A stretch of 64,000 nucleotides of DNA from Gemmatimonadota bacterium (GTDB lineage: Bacteria > Gemmatimonadota > Gemmatimonadetes > Longimicrobiales > Gaopeijiaceae). Of the stretch, positions 34,601 through 43,981 are shown one piece after another; the stretch's first letter is position 1; each line of letters begins with the position of its first letter. A program made the translations under genes and the position numbers. The DNA lies in NCBI GenBank assembly GCA_003248075.1, contig QJYK01000280.1, positions 1-64,000 on the forward strand, read 5' to 3'. The notes under the pieces are model-generated. The model made no database searches. It was given only the letters and a program-made list of their open reading frames with translations, and was not told where the DNA came from.

Positions 34601-37246
34601 TCAGTCCGCGCGCATCGCCACGACGGGCGGGACGGCGGTGGCCCTTCGGGCCGGCACGAAGCTCGCCGCCAGCCCCACCGCGATGATCAGACCCACCACC
34701 CCCGCGAAGACCGTGGGATCGCGCGGGTCCACGCGGTACATGAGGAACGAGACGACACGCGACACACCCGCGGCCAGCACCAGCCCCACCGCGAGACCCA
34801 CCAGGAGCTGGCTCGCTCCCTGCCGCAGGACGAGTCGCACGACCTGACGCGACCCGGCGCCCAGCGCCATGCGGATGCCCATCTCGGCGGTGCGGCGGTT
34901 CACCGCGAAGGACAGCACCCCGTAGAGCCCGACCGAGGCCATGAAGAGCGCCACGCCGCCGAACACGATGAAGACGCTTCCGAAGACCGAGTAGAACCAG
35001 CTCGCTCGTTCGACGGACTCCCGGACGGTACGCACATCCCATAGCGGCAGATCCCGATCCATGGCGCTCACCTCGTCGCGCAGGGGCTGGATGAGCGCCA
35101 CGGGAGGCCCCGAGGCCGCCGTCGCGACGAGCACCATCGAGCGGGCGTCGGTCTGGGCGAGGGGAACGTAGAATCCGTCCGGGGCGGCAGACGGCGCGCC
35201 CTGGGGTTGGTAGCCCTCCATCTGCAGGTCCGGCACCACGCCGATGATGGTCTTCCAGGCCACGGTGTCCGCGGTCCCCGTGCGGAAGCGCCGCCCGACC
35301 GCGGACTCGCCCGGCCAGAAGCGCTCGGTGAACGAGCGGTTCACGATGGCGACCCGCTCGGCTTCCGCATCGTGTCGGTCCGCGAAGCCCTCTCCCTCCA
35401 GCAGCGTCACGCCCAGGAGCTCGAAGTACCCCGGGGTCACGAACTGGACATGGGAGCGGGGCCGGTCGCTGGGCTCGGCGTACGTCTGGCCCTCCAGGCG
35501 GATCGCCTCCGTGCCGCTGCCCGTCCCCGGCACCAGGCTCGTAAGGCCGGCGCCGGCCACCCCGGGGATCGCTCGAGCGCGGCGCTCCAGCTCCTCCCAG
35601 AACAGGTGACGGCGGTCGGCTTCCTCATAATCGGTGCCCGTGAGGCTGACGCGTCCCGAGACGTACCGCTCCGGCACGAAGGGCAGCTCGTGCGTGGCGA
35701 GCTGGACCATGCTCTTGCTCATGAGCCCGGCGCCGACGAGCAGGGCGACCGAGAGCGCGACCTCGACGGTGACCAGCAGCTTGCTGAGCCTTCCGAGTCG
35801 GAGGCTCGAGGTGCCGCGGGACTCGTCGTTCAGCACGGCGTTCACGTCGGGGCGGGCGGCCTGCAGCGCCGGGATCGTCCCCGCCACCACCGCGGTGAAG
35901 AGCGTCACGCCGACCGCCCAGAGCAGCACGGGAAGATCGACCGTGAACACCACGAAGTACGGCCGACCCGTCAGCGACGGGTCCGTGGCCCGATCGAAGA
36001 GCGAGACTCCCTGGTAGGCGATGGCGATGCCGAGCACCGCCCCGGAGACCGCGAGGATGAGCGCCTCGGTCAGGAAGGGCAGCATCATGCGCAGCCTGCC
36101 AGCCCCGAGAGCGACACGAATTCCCGCCTCCCGGGTGCGGGTGGCCGCGCGCGCCAAGAGGAGGTTGGCGACGTTGGCGCAGGCGATCAGCAGCACGCCG
36201 AGCACCGCGACCATCATGGCGGTGAAGACCGTGGCGATCTCGTCCCCGTTCTGCTGCTGCACGACGGTGAGGAGGCGGGCCCCGATCCCTTCGTTCAGCT
36301 CCGGGTGCTCCCGTTCGAGCTGCGCGGCGACGCTGGCGACCTCGTTCCCGGCCTGCTCCCAGGAAACCCCGTCCGCCAGGCGGGCGAAGACGCCGAAACG
36401 GGGCTCCTCGCCCCGCGTCGCGCCCCGGATATCGTCGTCCATGGTGATCCACAGATCGTGGTTCGACGGCCAACGGAAGCCCTCGGGCATCACGCCCACG
36501 ATCGTGCCGCGCACGCCGTTGACCCTTACGGCGTGCCCCACGACGTCCGGGTCGCTGCCATAGCGGTCCCGCCACACGCTGTATCCGAGGATCACCGTCG
36601 GCGGCAGTCCCGGGGCGTCCTCACCCTCGGCGAACCCACGGCCCAGGATCGGTCGCACGCGTAGCACGTCGAAGACGTTCGCGGTCACCACGGCGCCGGA
36701 GAAGCGTTCGGGCCCCTCCTCGTCCGCCAGGTTGACCGTGCGCCCGTAGTAGGCACCGAGACCCTCGACGGAGGTCAGCCGCTCCTGGAAGTCGAGGAAG
36801 TCCTGCCCGGGAACCGAACGGAAGTTCCTTCCTTCCTGACGCGTATCCACCCCGACCAGGACCGCGATCCGGTCCGCGTGCGGGACGTCCAGGCCGCGTA
36901 CCAGGACGCCGTACACCAGGGAGAACATGAAGGTCGAGAGCCCGATGCCGAGCGCCAGGATGACGACCGAGACGATGGCCGATCCGGGGTCGCGGGCCAA
37001 CGAACGGGCACCGAAGCGCAGATCCTTGAGCAGAGCGTCCACCACCACCTCCCCCGCGTAGGCCCGGCCGAGCGACAGGGCGTGAATCCAGTACCACGCG
37101 CGCGGAAGCGGTCCCCCGCTCCGCACGTACTCCGCGTACTCTTCCCGGGCGTCGCCGACGATGCTGTCTCCCACGGTCCCCGGCGGGAGGCAACTCCTCA
37201 GGAGCCGCTCCGCGACCCGCGGCGGCGTCGGTGGCCCGCGCCTCAC
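34601..37246 (-). CDS. ADOP-family ABC transporter permease (module 2)
   Basis: 881 residues, full length. The start overlaps the PadR stop (ATGA). The N-terminal soluble ADOP region (PPGTVGDSIVGDAREEY, then WYWIHALSL) is followed by helix 1 (about 90-115), a MacB-type periplasmic domain, an FtsX block with LLIACANVANLLLARAATRTREAGIRVALGAGR, a second periplasmic domain and a final FtsX block ending LGLAASFVPARRATAVPPVVAMRAD. No ATPase is encoded nearby. The protein is clearly a paralogue of the permeases at 3607 and 43982. Confidence 0.93.
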   Translation of the reverse strand: MRRGPPTPPRVAERLLRSCLPPGTVGDSIVGDAREEYAEYVRSGGPLPRAWYWIHALSLGRAYAGEVVVDALLKDLRFGARSLARDPGSAIVSVVILALGIGLSTFMFSLVYGVLVRGLDVPHADRIAVLVGVDTRQEGRNFRSVPGQDFLDFQERLTSVEGLGAYYGRTVNLADEEGPERFSGAVVTANVFDVLRVRPILGRGFAEGEDAPGLPPTVILGYSVWRDRYGSDPDVVGHAVRVNGVRGTIVGVMPEGFRWPSNHDLWITMDDDIRGATRGEEPRFGVFARLADGVSWEQAGNEVASVAAQLEREHPELNEGIGARLLTVVQQQNGDEIATVFTAMMVAVLGVLLIACANVANLLLARAATRTREAGIRVALGAGRLRMMLPFLTEALILAVSGAVLGIAIAYQGVSLFDRATDPSLTGRPYFVVFTVDLPVLLWAVGVTLFTAVVAGTIPALQAARPDVNAVLNDESRGTSSLRLGRLSKLLVTVEVALSVALLVGAGLMSKSMVQLATHELPFVPERYVSGRVSLTGTDYEEADRRHLFWEELERRARAIPGVAGAGLTSLVPGTGSGTEAIRLEGQTYAEPSDRPRSHVQFVTPGYFELLGVTLLEGEGFADRHDAEAERVAIVNRSFTERFWPGESAVGRRFRTGTADTVAWKTIIGVVPDLQMEGYQPQGAPSAAPDGFYVPLAQTDARSMVLVATAASGPPVALIQPLRDEVSAMDRDLPLWDVRTVRESVERASWFYSVFGSVFIVFGGVALFMASVGLYGVLSFAVNRRTAEMGIRMALGAGSRQVVRLVLRQGASQLLVGLAVGLVLAAGVSRVVSFLMYRVDPRDPTVFAGVVGLIIAVGLAASFVPARRATAVPPVVAMRAD

Positions 37247-37581
37247 GTCGCCGGTCGTCCCAGCACGGGGTCGAGGCCGGACCAGAGCCTGTGCAGCGCG
37301 TCCCGCGAGGCGCGCAGGACCTCGATCCCATCGGGAGAGACCCGGAAGAGGCGGCGCGCGTGACCGCCGCGCTCCGGGGTAGCCTCCTCCTGGGTCCAGG
37401 CCACGTAGCCCTTCGACTCCAATCGGTCGAGGGTCTTGTAGAGTGTGCCACGGGAGACCCGTCTGCCCGCCTGGTCGTCCAGCTCTCGCAGGATCGCGAG
37501 CGCGTTCGCCTCCTCGCCCAGGCGCAGGATGGCGAGCAGCACCATCTGCTCGAACTCGCCGGGAAAGGCGCCAGGCGGCAT
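37243..37581 (-). CDS. PadR-family transcriptional regulator (module 2)
   Basis: 112 residues with the standard PadR domain: FPGEFEQMVLLAILRLGEEANALAIL, recognition helix SRGTLYKTLDRLESKGYVAW and wing, RLFRVSPDGIEVL. It overlaps the permease by four bases in the same operon. A perfect 10-base palindrome within a longer symmetric site lies 23-32 bases upstream of the ATG, in a position to block its own transcription. A ligand-responsive repressor of the permease is the likely role. Confidence 0.9.
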   Translation of the reverse strand: MPPGAFPGEFEQMVLLAILRLGEEANALAILRELDDQAGRRVSRGTLYKTLDRLESKGYVAWTQEEATPERGGHARRLFRVSPDGIEVLRASRDALHRLWSGLDPVLGRPAT

Positions 37582-37599
37582 GGGACCCCCATCGATGAA

Positions 37600-37617
37600 G
37601 ACAATGTCGACATCGTC
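37600..37617 (-). promoter_or_regulatory. Palindromic PadR operator, module 2
   Basis: GACAATGTCGACATCGTC is symmetric about the perfect palindrome ATGTCGACAT, with matching GAC/GTC flanks one base out. The site starts 19 bases upstream of the PadR ATG, within the leader. The ATGT...ACAT halves suit PadR binding. Confidence 0.55.
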
Positions 37618-37659
37618 AGGACGAGAGGCGCCGCGGGAAGGTTTCAGACCTCGGCGCAG

Positions 37660-38280
37660 CTACTCGGCGCGCGCGACCTGCCCGGAGCCGCGTGTCAGCT
37701 CGGCGACCGCGTCGCGGAACGCCGCCTCGGACACCCCGGGTACCGCGCACAGGACGCGGACGTCCGCGCCGAACTCCTCCGACTCGACCAAGGCCTCGGT
37801 GTCGTCCAGCAGGCGATGGAGTCGCTCGACATCGGGGTATCCCACGGTGACCCGCAACCGGACCCGGACGACGCGCTCCTCGGTGGGAAGGGAGGCGAGA
37901 GCCAGGTTCACTCCGCCGGCGTAGGCGCGGCTCAGCCCTCCGGTCCCCAGCTTCACGCCCCCGAAGTACCGCGTGCACACAGCGACGATCTCGCCGACTC
38001 CCGAATGGAGCAGCGCGGTCAGCATCGGGCGCCCGGCGGTCCCGTGGGGCTCGCCGTCGTCGCTCATTCCGATGTGGGTCATCGACCCGGGCGGACCAGC
38101 GACGAAGGCCCAGCAGTGGTGCGTGGCGTCCGGAAGCTCCTCCCGGACCCGGGCGACGAAGGTGTGCGCAGCACGTGCGTCGGGGGCATGCGCCGCGGTG
38201 GTGACGAAGCGACTCCGCTGAATCGTCTGCTCGACCCGGTGGACCCGGGCGGGGATCCGGTAGCGCGCCGGGTCCGTCAC
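37660..38280 (-). CDS. IMPACT/YigZ-family protein
   Basis: 206 residues from a GTG at 38280, placed just after a GAGGCGG site; the ORF track begins 54 bases earlier inside the upstream gene. The IMPACT N-domain is complete: SRFVTTAAHAPDARAAHTFV, ATHHCWAFVAG, SDDGEPHGTAGRPML and VVAVCTRYFGGVKLGTGGLSRAY. The C-terminal DUF1949-like ferredoxin half follows. Eukaryotic IMPACT acts on GCN1; the bacterial role is poorly defined. It follows the decarboxylase by 13 bases, so they are probably co-transcribed. Confidence 0.92.
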   Translation of the reverse strand: MTDPARYRIPARVHRVEQTIQRSRFVTTAAHAPDARAAHTFVARVREELPDATHHCWAFVAGPPGSMTHIGMSDDGEPHGTAGRPMLTALLHSGVGEIVAVCTRYFGGVKLGTGGLSRAYAGGVNLALASLPTEERVVRVRLRVTVGYPDVERLHRLLDDTEALVESEEFGADVRVLCAVPGVSEAAFRDAVAELTRGSGQVARAE

Positions 38281-38293
38281 CCGACGGCCCGCC

Positions 38294-39802
38294 TCAGCGC
38301 AGGGGTCCCGGGCGCAGCTCCGCGTCCACGGCACGGCCCGCCTCGGCGGAGATCTCGGCCAGCGCCTCGATATCCTCCTGCCCCGTCCGGAAGTTCACGA
38401 TGCACATGCGCAGCAGGTAGCGCTCGCCCAGCACCGCGTTGGAGACGAAGGCACGGCCCTCGCGCTCGAGCCGCCCCAGCACCGCCTCGTTGAGCGCGCT
38501 CAGATACGTCTCCACCTCCGCCTCCCCGACCCGCGCGCGCAGATCGCGCGGCACGTACCGGTACGTCGTGATGCTCAGGCCCTGGGTGAACGCCTCCAGC
38601 TCCTCGTGCTCGGCGGCGATGCCGTGGAAGCGACGCGCGAGCTCGATGTCGTCGTCCAGCATCTGCCGGAAGCCCTGCCGGCCGGCCTGCCGGAGGGACA
38701 GCCAGACCTTGAGCGCCCGGAAGCCGCGGGAGTTCTGGATGCCGTGCTCGTAGAAGTTGGTCACCTCGCTCGACATGTGGAAATAGTCGGGATTGTACGA
38801 GAAGGCTCTGGGGAGCGCCTCCGGATCGCGCACCAGCGTACACCCGGCCTCGAGCGGAGCATACAGCCACTTGTGCGGATCGAGCGCGACGGAATCCGCC
38901 GACGACAGAGCACGCAGATCGTCGGGTGCGCTCGAGGCGGCCGCAGCGAACGCGCCGTACGCACCGTCGACGTGCATCCACATGCCGAACTCGTCGCACA
39001 GAGAGCGGATCTCTGGCAGCTGGTCGACCGCACCGGTACCGACGGATCCGGCCGTCCCCACCACGAAGAAGGGTCGTGCGCCCGCGGCGACGTCCTCCTC
39101 GATGCGGGACCTCAGCACACGGATATCCATCCGATGCCGGGCATCGGTCGGAATCCAACGTACCGAGTCCGTTCCCAGCCCGGCGAGGTCCACGACCTTC
39201 CTGAGCCAATGGTGCGTGCCCGCGGACGTGTACACCCGCAGGGGCAGGGATCCTTCCCCGGCCATGCCGCGCTCGGCCACGGGCCAATCGGCGATCGCAG
39301 CCCGCGCGGCCCAGAAGCCGAGCATGTTGGCGACCTGCCCCCCGCTGGTCAGAATGCCGCGCCCACTGGTCGGGAAACCGACCAGCTCCGAGATCCAGCG
39401 GATCGCCTGCAGCTCGATCTCCGACGCACCCGGCGACAGCGACCATCCGCCCACGTTCGGATTGATTCCGGAGGCCAGAAAGTCGCCGAGCACGCCGATC
39501 GGCGCCGGACCCGCGGTGATGTACCCGAAGAAGCGGGGGTGCCCGTTGAACGTCGAGTTGTCGATGAGGAGGCGGGTCGTCTCGGCGAGCAGCGCTTCGG
39601 GGTCCATCCCCTCCTCGGGGAGCCCGGCCTGCGAGCCCATCGCCTCACGGATCTCGTCCAACGTCTTCCCCGGCGCGACGGGGCGCTCGCCGATCGTATC
39701 CCAGAGGTCGGCCAGATCGTCCACCAGCCGGTGTCCGGCGCGGCGGAAGGCGTCGGCATCCATGTGCAGGGGCGTCGTGCGGCCCCTGAGTGAGTCGGTC
39801 AT
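38294..39802 (-). CDS. PLP-dependent group II amino-acid decarboxylase
   Basis: 502 residues from MTDSLRG, preceded by AGGTGA; the 801-residue tracked ORF adds an unrelated frame. ATGs at 39817 and 39826 are alternatives. PLP-binding lysine Lys311 is in the DPHKW motif, with the HVDGAYGAFAAAAS aspartate and the GTAGSVGTGAVDQL strand upstream. The fold is that of aromatic-L-amino-acid and glutamate decarboxylases; substrate preference (tyrosine, tryptophan, phenylalanine or other) cannot be read. It shares an operon direction with the rhomboid and IMPACT genes. Confidence 0.9.
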   Translation of the reverse strand: MTDSLRGRTTPLHMDADAFRRAGHRLVDDLADLWDTIGERPVAPGKTLDEIREAMGSQAGLPEEGMDPEALLAETTRLLIDNSTFNGHPRFFGYITAGPAPIGVLGDFLASGINPNVGGWSLSPGASEIELQAIRWISELVGFPTSGRGILTSGGQVANMLGFWAARAAIADWPVAERGMAGEGSLPLRVYTSAGTHHWLRKVVDLAGLGTDSVRWIPTDARHRMDIRVLRSRIEEDVAAGARPFFVVGTAGSVGTGAVDQLPEIRSLCDEFGMWMHVDGAYGAFAAAASSAPDDLRALSSADSVALDPHKWLYAPLEAGCTLVRDPEALPRAFSYNPDYFHMSSEVTNFYEHGIQNSRGFRALKVWLSLRQAGRQGFRQMLDDDIELARRFHGIAAEHEELEAFTQGLSITTYRYVPRDLRARVGEAEVETYLSALNEAVLGRLEREGRAFVSNAVLGERYLLRMCIVNFRTGQEDIEALAEISAEAGRAVDAELRPGPLR

Positions 39803-39942
39803 CGTCACCTGTTCCATGATTCCCATTGGTGTATCGCCCTCGAGCCGTGTCCGCGGAGCCAGGCGGTGTCCCTCGGGGAACACCGCGCTTCTCCTCGAGT
39901 TACCGGAATCGAGGGGTCGGGGGCTCTCGGCCGCTCGGCCGC

Positions 39943-40716
39943 TCAGTCCCCCGCCATGCGATCGAGGAACTGCCGTTCGGCCTGGGACAGGCTCCGGGCT
40001 CCCGTCGACGCGACCTTCTCCAGCAGGCGCTCGACCTCCTCCCGGTTGATCTGGTGCAGCTCCTCGAGCCGGATCTTCTTCCAACGGGCCGTCGCCGCCC
40101 GGTCCGAAAGCCCGTTGGACTGAGGCGCCATCGCGCGCTGGAAAGCACGCCGGTCCTTTCCCTTGTGCCATTCCGACCACTTCAGGAACGCGAATGCGAA
40201 CACGAGGCCGCCGAGATGCGCGAAGTGGGCCGTGCGCGACGCGGACCCACTGACTCCCATGTACAGGGATCCCACGACCAGCAGCACCGCGAGCAGCCAC
40301 GCCTCCACGGGGAGGATCATCCAGAGTAAGATGCGCTCGCGTGGCCAGAACATCGCGAAGCCCAGCAGCACGCCGAACACCGCGCCGGACGCGCCCACTA
40401 CCGGAATGCGGTACGCGAAGAAGAAACTGAAGACGGCGCCGCCGATCCCCGACAGGAAGTAGAGCCAGAGAAAGGTGCGGCCGCCGAGCCGATCCTCGAG
40501 GCGCGGGCCGAAGAAATACAGCCCCAACATGTTGAAGAAGACGTGGCCGAAGCCCACGTGAAGGAACATGTACGTCACCAGCGTCCAGGGGCGCTGCAGG
40601 ACCGCGAACGGGAACAGCTCGAAGACGAAGAACAGCTGGGACCCCGGCTGCGCCAGCAGGAACATGACGACGTTCGCGATGAGGAGTCGCTTGACCCATG
40701 GGGTGAGCGGCATCAT
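39943..40716 (-). CDS. Rhomboid intramembrane serine protease
   Basis: 257 residues from MMPLTP at 40716, seven bases after GGAGGG. Six membrane helices are visible. The catalytic dyad is Ser110 in GASGAVFG and His167 in AHFAHLGG; helix 2 carries the HVGFGHVFFNM histidine/asparagine motif. A soluble, charged C-terminal tail of about 80 residues ends RSLSQAERQFLDRMAG, common in this subfamily. It starts 16 bases after the M14 peptidase stop, so the two probably share a message. Confidence 0.93.
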   Translation of the reverse strand: MMPLTPWVKRLLIANVVMFLLAQPGSQLFFVFELFPFAVLQRPWTLVTYMFLHVGFGHVFFNMLGLYFFGPRLEDRLGGRTFLWLYFLSGIGGAVFSFFFAYRIPVVGASGAVFGVLLGFAMFWPRERILLWMILPVEAWLLAVLLVVGSLYMGVSGSASRTAHFAHLGGLVFAFAFLKWSEWHKGKDRRAFQRAMAPQSNGLSDRAATARWKKIRLEELHQINREEVERLLEKVASTGARSLSQAERQFLDRMAGD

Positions 40717-40732
40717 CGGTGCGCCCTCCACA

Positions 40733-43477
40733 TCATCGTCCGTTCCTCCCGTTCCCGGGCGTCTCTTCGTCCGCGGGCTCTTCCGGCCGCCTCCAGAAGG
40801 CGCCGTTGTCCGGGGCCGTGGCGGCGATCGCGCGAGTGTACAGGGCGGCGTTGAACAGGACCTTGAAGGTCCCGAACGGCTGGCCGCGCCACTGCGGCTT
40901 CATGCCCAGAAGGACCACGCGTCCGTCACCGTGGCGGACGTCGACGGCGGCCGCGTACCCCTGGACGTACTCCTCGCCCAGGAAGTAGCCGGACAGCAGG
41001 GGGGAGCCCTCGTCCGGATACTTCGCCAACACGCGACCCTCGAAGCCCTCCTCCGTGGTGAACGCGGGGCTGCGCCCGACGAAGACCTTGGAGCGCTCGG
41101 GCATCCCGCTCATCACCGGCTGCGAGGCGTCGACGAGGAGCTCCACGATGGCGCCGCTCGCGAAGAACTGCTCCCGCTCCAGGTCTTCCGTCACGTCCCG
41201 GACCGGCAGGTGCAGCCGCTCGATCGCGAAGCGGCTCGACCCGTTGATGGTGACGAGCGTGCCGCCGGCGCGCACGAAGGCATCCAGCTCACGCACCCCC
41301 TGCTCGCCGATGCCCCCGGCGTATCTCGGCGGGACCGAGCCGGTCTCGAAGCCCTCCAGGATCTGGTTGGCGCTCATGTCAGCGATCACGATCACGTCGT
41401 ACCGGGCGGCGAGCTCCCCGGCACGCACGTCCGCGTTCCGGAGGCTCGTGAACGGTAACCCATACATCTCCAGGAGCCATCGGGTCCATCCCTCGTCCAT
41501 GGAGGCGTTCCAGGGGCGGTAGAGCCCGATGCGGGGCGCCGTGACCCGGTCCCCCGGTGCCGAGCTGCTGGCGGCCCGCAGCGCGAGGTCGCGTACCATG
41601 GTCTGGCGGGCGGAGGCCGAAAGCCCCGAGACCACCCAACGCCCGCTGGTCCCCGCCGATCCGGAATCCGCCGCGGCGACGCCCGTCGCGAAGCCCACCG
41701 TCGCCCCGGCGGCCCAGGCCCTCGACAGCGCCCGGTAGCTGTTGTTCTGGGCCGGGTCGAGCACCAGCGAGCCGCCTCCGCCGGCAACGACCCCCGCGGG
41801 GGGGACAATCGCGCGTGCAACAGGGTGCGTGTCGAAGCCGACGTCCGGCGGAGAGTCGAACGGGGCCGCGTCGCCCTCCGCGCTCCACGGCAGGGGCTCG
41901 ACCCGGAGCTCCTCGAGCGCGGCGCGCACGTCGGCGTCCAGGGGGGAACGAGCCTCGACGACATGGACGTCGAACAGATAGGGGAGCGTCCAGCCGGACA
42001 CGTCGTACGGCTGCTCCGGAGGGCCTTCCGGGTACTCGCGCAGGTCGGGATAGTCCTGCACGGCGAAGAGCTGATGCGCGAAGTTCGCGTTCGGCTGATC
42101 CATGGGGATGACCCAGGTTCCCGCCGGATGGCGGACCCCGTCCACGGTCACCGCCGCCGAGAGGCGCTTCACCTCGACGTCGTTGTAGGCCAGGCGGCGC
42201 AGCATCTCCACCGCCGCCACCGGATCGCGCTGGTCCGTGGGCACGAAGTACGCGTACGGCGGGCCCTCCCGGTACGTCGCCGTCACGTCGCGCGCGGCCT
42301 GGTAGCGGTTGAACAGGAGGTCGTTCTTGTACTTGGCAGCCACGTCCAGCACCGAGATCGACGCGGTGAGCATGTAGTCGATCGCATCGCGGATACGCCA
42401 CCAGCCACCCTCCCAGGGGCTCGCGTACAGGGACTGGGGCCGGAGGTCGCGGGCGCGCTCGGGGAAGTCTGCGACCGTGTAGAAGTGAGGCGTGGCGTAG
42501 CGATAGAGGCCCGTCTCCGTCAGGAGCGACGCGACATTGTGGAAGTTGTTCGCATGGTCCATGAAGCCCGGATACCAGTTGTCGAAGCCGGTCCCCATGT
42601 GCACCGCGCCCTTCTGGCCCCGCTCCTCGAGCGCCTGGGCCATGGCCATGCCGATCAGGTTGACCGTCCGCCACATGAGCGGGTGCACGTTCGGGCTGAT
42701 CGGCTCCGCGAAGGGCGGGATCCAGATCCGGGCCGGGAATGGCGCGGTCTGGTGATGGTTGTAAACGATCTGCGGCTCCCAGTACCGGTCCACGCGCGTG
42801 ACCGCGCGCGACTCGATCTGGTTGATCATGTAGCCGTCGCGGTTGTTGTCGTGCCCGATGTACTTCTGGTACAGGAACGGCGTCGGCGACACCTCGAAGG
42901 GCGTGCCCAGGTTCGACTCGTACCAATCCGAGACCATGGTCTGGCCGTCGGGGTTGATGCTGATCCAGAGCACGAGGATCACGTTCTCGAGGATCGCCGC
43001 GATCTCCGGGTCGTCGTCTCCGGTCACGAGATCGTAGGCGAGCTGGATCGTGTGCTGCGCGTGCGCCACCTCGGTGGCGTGCAGCCCGCCGTCGATGTGA
43101 ACGATGGCCCGGCCTTGGGCGGCGAGACGTCGGGCTTCGTCGGGCGTCATGGCGCCGGGATAGGCCAGCCTCCGCGCGATGTCGCGGTAGCGCTCCACGT
43201 CCCGCAGGTTCGCTGCGGACGAGATCAGCGCCACGTACCAGGGCCTGCCGAAGGACGTGCGCCCGATCTCCCGGAGCTCCAGACGGTCGGTCGCGGCATC
43301 CAGCCGTTGGAAGTACGCCAACGCCTCCTCGTACGTGGCGAGGTGGAAGTCCGCGCCCACCGGGAATCCCAGCACCGACTCCGGAGTCGGCACCTGGGCG
43401 GTCGCCGACGCGGGAAGGAGCGCGAGAACCAGCGAGAGCAGCGCGATTCGACGTGGGTCGGTCATGGAGGGCTGCAT
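40733..43477 (-). CDS. Secreted M14-family zinc carboxypeptidase
   Basis: About 914 residues with signal peptide (IALLSLVLALLPASATA). Start choice between 43477 and 43465 is open, as neither has a good ribosome site; the tracked start is a TTG. The M14 domain (about 40-370) shows the zinc motif HATE in GGLHATEVAHAQ, the region WISINPDGQTM and a downstream zinc histidine/YNHHQTAP. A C-terminal part of about 500 residues ends in a glutamine-amidotransferase-like beta fold (VIVIADMSANQILEGF, GGTLVTINGSS). M14 enzymes trim C-terminal residues. It is divergent from PadR module 3. Confidence 0.88.
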   Translation of the reverse strand: MQPSMTDPRRIALLSLVLALLPASATAQVPTPESVLGFPVGADFHLATYEEALAYFQRLDAATDRLELREIGRTSFGRPWYVALISSAANLRDVERYRDIARRLAYPGAMTPDEARRLAAQGRAIVHIDGGLHATEVAHAQHTIQLAYDLVTGDDDPEIAAILENVILVLWISINPDGQTMVSDWYESNLGTPFEVSPTPFLYQKYIGHDNNRDGYMINQIESRAVTRVDRYWEPQIVYNHHQTAPFPARIWIPPFAEPISPNVHPLMWRTVNLIGMAMAQALEERGQKGAVHMGTGFDNWYPGFMDHANNFHNVASLLTETGLYRYATPHFYTVADFPERARDLRPQSLYASPWEGGWWRIRDAIDYMLTASISVLDVAAKYKNDLLFNRYQAARDVTATYREGPPYAYFVPTDQRDPVAAVEMLRRLAYNDVEVKRLSAAVTVDGVRHPAGTWVIPMDQPNANFAHQLFAVQDYPDLREYPEGPPEQPYDVSGWTLPYLFDVHVVEARSPLDADVRAALEELRVEPLPWSAEGDAAPFDSPPDVGFDTHPVARAIVPPAGVVAGGGGSLVLDPAQNNSYRALSRAWAAGATVGFATGVAAADSGSAGTSGRWVVSGLSASARQTMVRDLALRAASSSAPGDRVTAPRIGLYRPWNASMDEGWTRWLLEMYGLPFTSLRNADVRAGELAARYDVIVIADMSANQILEGFETGSVPPRYAGGIGEQGVRELDAFVRAGGTLVTINGSSRFAIERLHLPVRDVTEDLEREQFFASGAIVELLVDASQPVMSGMPERSKVFVGRSPAFTTEEGFEGRVLAKYPDEGSPLLSGYFLGEEYVQGYAAAVDVRHGDGRVVLLGMKPQWRGQPFGTFKVLFNAALYTRAIAATAPDNGAFWRRPEEPADEETPGNGRNGR

Positions 43478-43553
43478 CGGTCCGGTCGGGGGTGCGGAAA
43501 CGCCCAAAGGTGTCGCGAACCGGGAACCGTGGCCAGTGCGGGACGAACCGGGG

Positions 43554-43583
43554 TTGACCTATGTAGATTCGCATCTATATACT
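43554..43583 (+). promoter_or_regulatory. Promoter with overlapping palindromic operator, PadR module 3
   Basis: TTGACC (43554-43559), an 18-base spacer and TATACT (43578-43583) make a near-consensus sigma-70 promoter, 50 bases before the PadR start. The inverted repeat ATGTAGAT-TCGC-ATCTATAT (43561-43580) fills the spacer and enters the -10, a classic repressor position. The ATTCGCAT core recurs in the module 1 site. Confidence 0.7.
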
Positions 43584-43633
43584 AGCGCGCATAGCCGGAA
43601 CCGCCGGTTCCTCGTCGCCCAGGGAGATATCCG

Positions 43634-43978
43634 ATGACGCCCGAGCGCAGGAGCGTTCCCGCGACCCTCAGCTACAACGGGGCCCTCGTGCTCCAGGCCC
43701 TGGTCCAGGGTCGGCGCTACGGGTTCGAGATCATGCGTGCCACCGGGCTTCCCAGCGGGACCATCTATCCGCTCCTGCGACGACTGGAGGCGTCGGGGCT
43801 GGTGTCCTCCAGCTGGGAAGAGCTGCAGGAGGCGCACGAGGAGGGTCGTCCGCCCCGGCGCTACTACCGTGTCGCGGGGCCGGGCCGCACCGCTCTGGCG
43901 GAGGCGCGTCAGCGCCTGATGGCGCAGCAAGCGCTCTTCACGGGGTCCCCCGCCCCGACGGGTGACTCCGGGGCGTAA
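43634..43978 (+). CDS. PadR-family transcriptional regulator (module 3)
   Basis: 114 residues. Winged-helix with YNGALVLQALVQGRRYGFEIM, the recognition region GLPSGTIYPLLRRLEASGLVSS and the wing YYRVAGPGRTAL. Ribosome site GGGAGA precedes the ATG. Three bases separate it from the permease. An unusually clear promoter/operator lies directly upstream, so autoregulation is likely. It is divergent from the M14 peptidase, whose promoter is in the same 150 bases and might be co-regulated. Confidence 0.92.
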   Translation: MTPERRSVPATLSYNGALVLQALVQGRRYGFEIMRATGLPSGTIYPLLRRLEASGLVSSSWEELQEAHEEGRPPRRYYRVAGPGRTALAEARQRLMAQQALFTGSPAPTGDSGA

Positions 43979-43981
43979 CCG

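Noticed and set aside
33192-35042. 616-residue minus ORF covering the M24 gene
   Set aside because: Shadow frame of the Tat-exported peptidase and of a neighbouring permease end.
37620-37660. Possible terminator downstream of the IMPACT gene
   Set aside because: The stem GCGCCGAGGT...ACCT...CGGCGC is bulged and has no T tract, so the evidence is too weak to list.
38294-40699. 801-residue decarboxylase ORF
   Set aside because: The N-terminal 300 residues are the wrong frame of the rhomboid gene; the decarboxylase starts near 39802.
41825-43585. 586-residue plus-strand ORF opposite the M14 peptidase
   Set aside because: Antisense shadow; the real gene has a signal peptide and zinc motif.
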